Source of the DNA: IMCC45349 sp047219225
GTDB taxonomy: Bacteria; Bacteroidota; Bacteroidia; Flavobacteriales; Flavobacteriaceae
Assembly (NCBI RefSeq): GCF_047219225.1
Contig: NZ_CP178208.1
Coordinates: forward strand, 868,001 to 932,000
Length of the DNA: 64,000 nucleotides
Direction of reading: 5' to 3'
Numbering within the stretch: the stretch's first letter is position 1; each line of letters begins with the position of its first letter. This document shows, piece after piece, positions 60,060-64,000 of this stretch. A program made the translations under genes and the position numbers. The notes beneath the pieces are model-generated. The model worked only from the letters and a program-made list of their open reading frames with translations, made no database searches and was not told the DNA's origin.

Positions 60060-62306
60060 CTAATTCCATTTAAAATCCCAAATTGGCTTCGCTCCCAACA
60101 AATGCTCTACAAAATAATTCCATCGTTTTTTAGTGAAATACTTACTATGTGTCCCTCTATAACCATGTCTTTGACTTGGCATTATCAGTAAATCAAAATC
60201 TTTATCGGCTTTAATTAAAGCTTCGGCTAATTTAAAAGTTGCAGATGGGTTTACATTTTCATCAATTCCTCCATGAGTTAGCAACAACTTACCTTTTAAG
60301 TTTGCAGCATTTGTTATGTTTGACACCTTATGATAGGTTTCATCAACTGGCCAACCTTGATACATTTCTGGCCACCAAGCTTTTTCCATTCTAAAATCAT
60401 GATCTGCTGAACTAGCAACACCAACCTTGTAAAAATCTGGAAACCCTAGAAGTGCTCTTCCTGTATCATAACCTCCAGCCGAATGTCCAAAAATTCCAAC
60501 TCTATTAACATCAATCCAACTATGTGTATTAGCCAAATGCTTAATTGCAAGCACATGATCTTCTAAGTTGTTTTGCATATTTTTATAAGAATGATCATGA
60601 AATTCTTTTGAACGTCCAGATGTTCCAAGTCCATCCACTCTAACTACAATAAATCCTAATTCTGCTAATGATTGTTCACTAAAAACAATATTGAAAGATT
60701 TTGGAAAACGTTGTGTGTGTGGTCCTGTATAAGTAGCGTCAATAATTGGATATGATTTTGATGTATCAAAATTAGTAGGCTTCCAATAAGCACCATAAAT
60801 AGTTGTTTTACCATCTTTTCCTATTAATGAAAATGGTTTAGGTGTTGTCCATCCTTTTGCTTCAATTAAAGACACATCAGCAGAAGTTAACTTAGTAATA
60901 ATTTTTCCATTCTTAGAGCTTCTTAAAACTGTTTTTGTTGGAATTTCAATAGTTGAATAATTATCTACAAAGTATTTACCATCCTTTGAAAAACTAATAC
61001 TATGATGTGTGTTTTCTGGTGTCAACAGCGTTTCTCTTCCTTTAAAATCAACTTTATATAATTGTTGATGGTAAGGATTATTTTCTGCTTCTTTTCCAGA
61101 TGCCGAATAATAGATTGTTTCATTATCTTCATCTATATATTCAATCTTATTTATGTAATAGTTATCACTTGTAAGTCGCGTTGTTTCTTTAGTATTAATG
61201 TCTACTAAATACAATTGTCTCCATCCTGATCGTTCTGATAAAAAAATAAGTTTATTACCTAATAATCTATATTCAAAATTATCAATTCCAGTATCACTTG
61301 TTTCCTCTATAATGGTTGTTTCTGTATTAGTATTTAAATTCACATGCTTAACATGTTGCTTTAAATAACCACGTTCAGAAAAGCTTGCCATCAATTCACC
61401 AGAATTTTCACTCCACCAAGTTGAAACTGAATTAATATGAGTTCCTGTTGGTAAGCTAGTTTTTACTTCTTTTTTTGTTTCAATATTATAAAACACTGGC
61501 TTTATATGCACCATTGTAGTATCACCTGGAGAACCTCTGTAGTAAGAAAGTAATTTTGGTTTGTATAAGGAATCAATACTCCAATCTAGTAAGTACATTT
61601 TTTCAGCATTCCTAGTATCAACAACACTTGCTCCAAGCCATTTTGAATCCTCCGACCAATCTACATAAAAACGTTTTGGTCGTTCTCCATTTTCACCTTC
61701 CATTTTATCATACCAACCATACCAAGAAGCATACTCATAACCTTTTTCGCCATTAGTACTTAATTGGAACTCTTTATTAGTTTCGGTTGACTTTATAAAC
61801 AGGTTATAATCTTTGGTGTAAGCAATCCATTTGCCATCAGGAGAAGTAGTTTCAAAAGGATTTGCTTCTTCCTTTTTTTTCTCCTCAAGAAGCTCTAAAG
61901 CATAAGTCTTCAAATCAAGCATATAACTCTTATTCTTCATTGAAAACTTAAGCTTCCCTTTTCTCTTTTCTATGTTAGAAAGTGATAATTTATTAGCTTC
62001 AAACTTTTCATCAGACAATTTACTTAAAGCTGTAGCCAAATTAGCATGATTAAATAACTCAGTAACTCTTCCTTTTTTAAAGTCAACTGTTTTATAACTT
62101 TTATTGTCTTTTGAATAGTCTACAAACCATAAACCAGAACCATCTTCAAACCAGTTAACTGAAGTAAATAAATTAAAAGCAGTTTTATTGTTATAGTTCT
62201 CGTACATAAAACTAACTGCACGAGTATAATCTTCCTTATTAATTTCTTGTCCTTGAACAAATAATAGTCCAAAAACAAAAAATGGAATGCATATTAATTT
62301 TTTCAT
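60060..62306 (-). CDS. S9 prolyl-oligopeptidase-family peptidase (dipeptidyl peptidase IV-like)
   Basis: 748 residues. Signal MKKLICIPFFVFGLLFVQGQ. Residues about 80-490 form a DPP-IV-type beta-propeller (SPDGKWIAYTKDYNLFI; SERSGWRQLYLVDI). The C-terminal alpha/beta hydrolase has nucleophile Ser in GIFGHSAGGYD, Asp in THGGIDENVNP and His in SQRHGYRG. Subfamily members release dipeptides, commonly Xaa-Pro, from the N-terminus. Periplasmic location suits processing of imported peptides before uptake. It begins 86 bases after the epimerase-like gene and ends 1 base before the FAD gene start. The nucleophile motif is GHSAGG rather than the GWSYGG of classical DPP-IV. Confidence 0.88.
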   Translation of the reverse strand: MKKLICIPFFVFGLLFVQGQEINKEDYTRAVSFMYENYNNKTAFNLFTSVNWFEDGSGLWFVDYSKDNKSYKTVDFKKGRVTELFNHANLATALSKLSDEKFEANKLSLSNIEKRKGKLKFSMKNKSYMLDLKTYALELLEEKKKEEANPFETTSPDGKWIAYTKDYNLFIKSTETNKEFQLSTNGEKGYEYASWYGWYDKMEGENGERPKRFYVDWSEDSKWLGASVVDTRNAEKMYLLDWSIDSLYKPKLLSYYRGSPGDTTMVHIKPVFYNIETKKEVKTSLPTGTHINSVSTWWSENSGELMASFSERGYLKQHVKHVNLNTNTETTIIEETSDTGIDNFEYRLLGNKLIFLSERSGWRQLYLVDINTKETTRLTSDNYYINKIEYIDEDNETIYYSASGKEAENNPYHQQLYKVDFKGRETLLTPENTHHSISFSKDGKYFVDNYSTIEIPTKTVLRSSKNGKIITKLTSADVSLIEAKGWTTPKPFSLIGKDGKTTIYGAYWKPTNFDTSKSYPIIDATYTGPHTQRFPKSFNIVFSEQSLAELGFIVVRVDGLGTSGRSKEFHDHSYKNMQNNLEDHVLAIKHLANTHSWIDVNRVGIFGHSAGGYDTGRALLGFPDFYKVGVASSADHDFRMEKAWWPEMYQGWPVDETYHKVSNITNAANLKGKLLLTHGGIDENVNPSATFKLAEALIKADKDFDLLIMPSQRHGYRGTHSKYFTKKRWNYFVEHLLGAKPIWDFKWN

Positions 62307-62392
62307 ATTGAATATGTTGTTTAAAAATAATTATATCCCAAATCGAGACTTCAATAAACTTGGTCTGATAGTTGGAATGATTTGATTTCTTA

Positions 62393-63403
62393 TTAAATCA
62401 CTTGAAATCCATGTGCATATGGATCGTCTTCGTCATCAATAATTATATTATTATAGCCATATACTTTTGCCCAACCTTGAATACTTGGTATAATTGCTGG
62501 TTTTCCATCTAAAGTTGTTTCTTCTTCAACACGACCAATAAATTTTGAGCCTATAAAACTTTCATGAATAAAAGCTTCTCCTTTTTTTAGTTTTCCTTTA
62601 GCATGTAACTGAGCTATTCTTGCAGATGTTCCTGTTCCACATGGACTTCTATCTATGGCTTTATCGCCATAAAATACCGCATTTCTTCCTGAAGATGTTG
62701 GATCTAATGGATTTCCTGTCCAAAGCATATGAGATACATCTCTAATGGTATCATTCTCTGGATGAATAAACATATCTGGATACCTCTCATTAATCTTTTT
62801 TCGCGCTTCTTGTGAAAACTTAATAATCTCAGAAGCTGTAAAATCATGAACTCCTGAGAAATTTTCTTGCGGATCTACTATAGCATAATAATTTCCACCA
62901 TAAGACACATCAAAAGTAATTTCACCTAAATCATCTAATTTAATGGTCAACCCTTCAGCAGCTAAATAGCTTTTTACATTAGTCAATCGTACCCAATCTA
63001 CTTTTTTTCCTGTTTGTTGATATTCAATTTCGACCAAGCCTGCAGGTGCTTCCATTCTTATTTTCCCTGGTATTTTTGGTGTTACTAACCCTTCTTCTAT
63101 AGCAATAGTAATTGTACCAATAGTACCATGTCCACACATTGGCAAACAACCAGATGTTTCAATAAATAAAATCGCAAAATCATTTTCTGGATTATGAGGC
63201 GGGAATAAGATAGAACCACTCATCATATCATGACCTCGAGGCTCAAACATTAACCCTTTTCTTATCCAATCATATTCTCTTAAAAAATGTTGACGCTTTT
63301 CACTCATATTAGCGCCTTTTAGATTTGGGCCTCCTCCTGCAACTACGCGAACAGGATTACCACAAGTATGTGCATCAACACAAAAAAAAGTTTTTCTACT
63401 CAT
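62393..63403 (-). CDS. 4-Hydroxyproline 2-epimerase or proline racemase family (Cys/Cys)
   Basis: 336 residues. Motifs are FFCVDAHTCGNPVRVVAGG, LMFEPRGHDMMSGSI, first catalytic Cys90 in CLPMCGHGTIG and second catalytic Cys255 in DRSPCGTGTSARIA. Both Cys are present, as required for epimerisation or racemisation, unlike the Cys/Thr paralogue at 36364. The first-domain sequence MCGHGTIG is of the 4-hydroxyproline-epimerase type. It would convert trans-4-hydroxy-L-proline to cis-4-hydroxy-D-proline, the substrate for the FAD dehydrogenase encoded two genes downstream. The deaminase and semialdehyde dehydrogenase that finish the pathway are not in the window. Confidence 0.87.
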   Translation of the reverse strand: MSRKTFFCVDAHTCGNPVRVVAGGGPNLKGANMSEKRQHFLREYDWIRKGLMFEPRGHDMMSGSILFPPHNPENDFAILFIETSGCLPMCGHGTIGTITIAIEEGLVTPKIPGKIRMEAPAGLVEIEYQQTGKKVDWVRLTNVKSYLAAEGLTIKLDDLGEITFDVSYGGNYYAIVDPQENFSGVHDFTASEIIKFSQEARKKINERYPDMFIHPENDTIRDVSHMLWTGNPLDPTSSGRNAVFYGDKAIDRSPCGTGTSARIAQLHAKGKLKKGEAFIHESFIGSKFIGRVEEETTLDGKPAIIPSIQGWAKVYGYNNIIIDDEDDPYAHGFQVI

Positions 63404-63460
63404 GTGATATTTCTATTTCTTTTTAATTGTCACATGTAACATCTTAATAATACCTAAAGT

Positions 63461-64000
63461 TTAGTTTTTAGATGTTTCATTTAGTTTTTTATCTATATAA
63501 GCATTCATTCGGTTTTCAAGAATAGAAAGTGTGACTGTTCCTTGTTCTAAAATCACTTCATGAAACTCTCTAATATCGAATTTTGCTCCTAGTTTTTCTT
63601 TAGCTCTTTTACGAAGTTCGCGAATCTTTAATTCACCTATTTTATATGATAATGCTTGTCCTGGCCATGAAATATACCTATCAGTTTCAGTATTTACTTC
63701 ATGTAAAGACAAAGCTGTATTTGAAGCCATAAAATCTACAACTTGTTCTCGTGTCCAGCCTTTTGCATGAATTCCAGTATCCACTACTAAGCGGCAAGCA
63801 CGCCACATTTCGTAAGTATATTTACCAAAGTGTTCGTAAGGTGTAGTATACATTCCCATTTCGTCCGCTAAAAACTCTGAATATAATCCCCAACCTTCTC
63901 CATAAGCTGATAAGTATAAATTTCTTCTAAATTGAGGAATACTATCTCCTAATTCATTATTCAAGCTTCCTTGTAAATGATGACCTGGAACCGCTTCATG
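63461..64000 (-). CDS. DUF885-family peptidase, partial (N-terminal part lies beyond the right edge)
   Basis: The frame is open through the right edge; about 179 C-terminal residues are present. Reading on the minus strand from the edge gives HEAVPGHHLQGSLNNELGDS, the HExxPGHH-type signature of the DUF885 family, believed to be a zinc carboxypeptidase-like group, then YGEGWGLYSEFLADEMGMY, the second conserved block, and DTGIHAKGWTREQVVDFM. An apparent start at 63964 is an internal TTG, not the true start. It would be the first gene of the peptidase operon in view and 57 bases upstream of the epimerase gene. Function as a carboxypeptidase is inference. Confidence 0.85.
   Translation of the reverse strand, partial: HEAVPGHHLQGSLNNELGDSIPQFRRNLYLSAYGEGWGLYSEFLADEMGMYTTPYEHFGKYTYEMWRACRLVVDTGIHAKGWTREQVVDFMASNTALSLHEVNTETDRYISWPGQALSYKIGELKIRELRKRAKEKLGAKFDIREFHEVILEQGTVTLSILENRMNAYIDKKLNETSKN

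Overview
The window is AT-rich chromosomal DNA from a member of the Bacteroidota, most likely a (probably marine) Flavobacteriaceae bacterium. The support is two SusC/SusD outer-membrane uptake pairs, several secreted proteins ending in type IX secretion (T9SS) sorting domains, lipoproteins with short SxxC/SC lipoboxes, TAnnTTTG promoter boxes, and short intergenic gaps. I saw no rRNA, CRISPR array, insertion sequence, prophage or replication origin. No gene-free stretch exceeds about 260 bases.

Region 1 (1-23200) is a complete alpha-glucan (starch/maltodextrin) utilisation locus. Leftward from a LacI-family regulator run an SLC45-like MFS sugar porter, beta-phosphoglucomutase, a GH65 phosphorylase, a GH13 neopullulanase-like lipoprotein, an esterase-like lipoprotein, an esterase-GH31 fusion and a GH13 lipoprotein cut by the left edge. 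Rightward run SusC, SusD, two SusE/SusF-like starch-binding lipoproteins and a T9SS-exported GH13 amylase. Outer glucanases and binding proteins would feed SusCD, periplasmic GH13/GH31 would trim, the MFS porter would import maltose, and GH65 plus PgmB would make glucose and glucose 6-phosphate.

Region 2 (23200-35400) is mixed: tRNA-Leu(UAG), an M20 dipeptidase, a small sulfotransferase, a T9SS-exported M28 aminopeptidase, a DoxX-like membrane protein, a BlaI/M56 signalling pair with three operators embedded in its promoter, a T9SS-exported M43 metalloprotease, a DUF4407 membrane protein and a STAS-domain protein.

Region 3 (35400-64000) is the most interesting part. I read it as a candidate collagen/gelatin catabolic island. 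It holds a delta1-pyrroline-2-carboxylate reductase-like gene overlapping a trans-3-hydroxyproline dehydratase-like gene (Cys/Thr active site), then a SusCD pair divergent from a GntR regulator. The regulator heads a tight operon: GH63 YgjK-like alpha-glucosidase, a GNAT protein, a three-domain fusion (hydroxylysine-kinase-like APH, M23, class-III phospholyase/aminotransferase), GH2 beta-galactosidase, sodium/sugar symporter, galactokinase, GalT and a small NTF2-like lipoprotein. A convergent operon encodes two Xaa-Pro (M24) peptidases, a D-amino-acid dehydrogenase, an S9 dipeptidyl-peptidase-like enzyme, a 4-hydroxyproline-epimerase-like protein (Cys/Cys) and a DUF885 peptidase cut by the right edge. 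Collagen carries Glc-alpha-1,2-Gal-beta on hydroxylysine plus 3- and 4-hydroxyproline, and these genes offer an enzyme for each of those features. The collagen assignment is inference; the family assignments are well supported. An 11-base element shared by the GntR promoter and the 3-hydroxyproline pair hints at common control.
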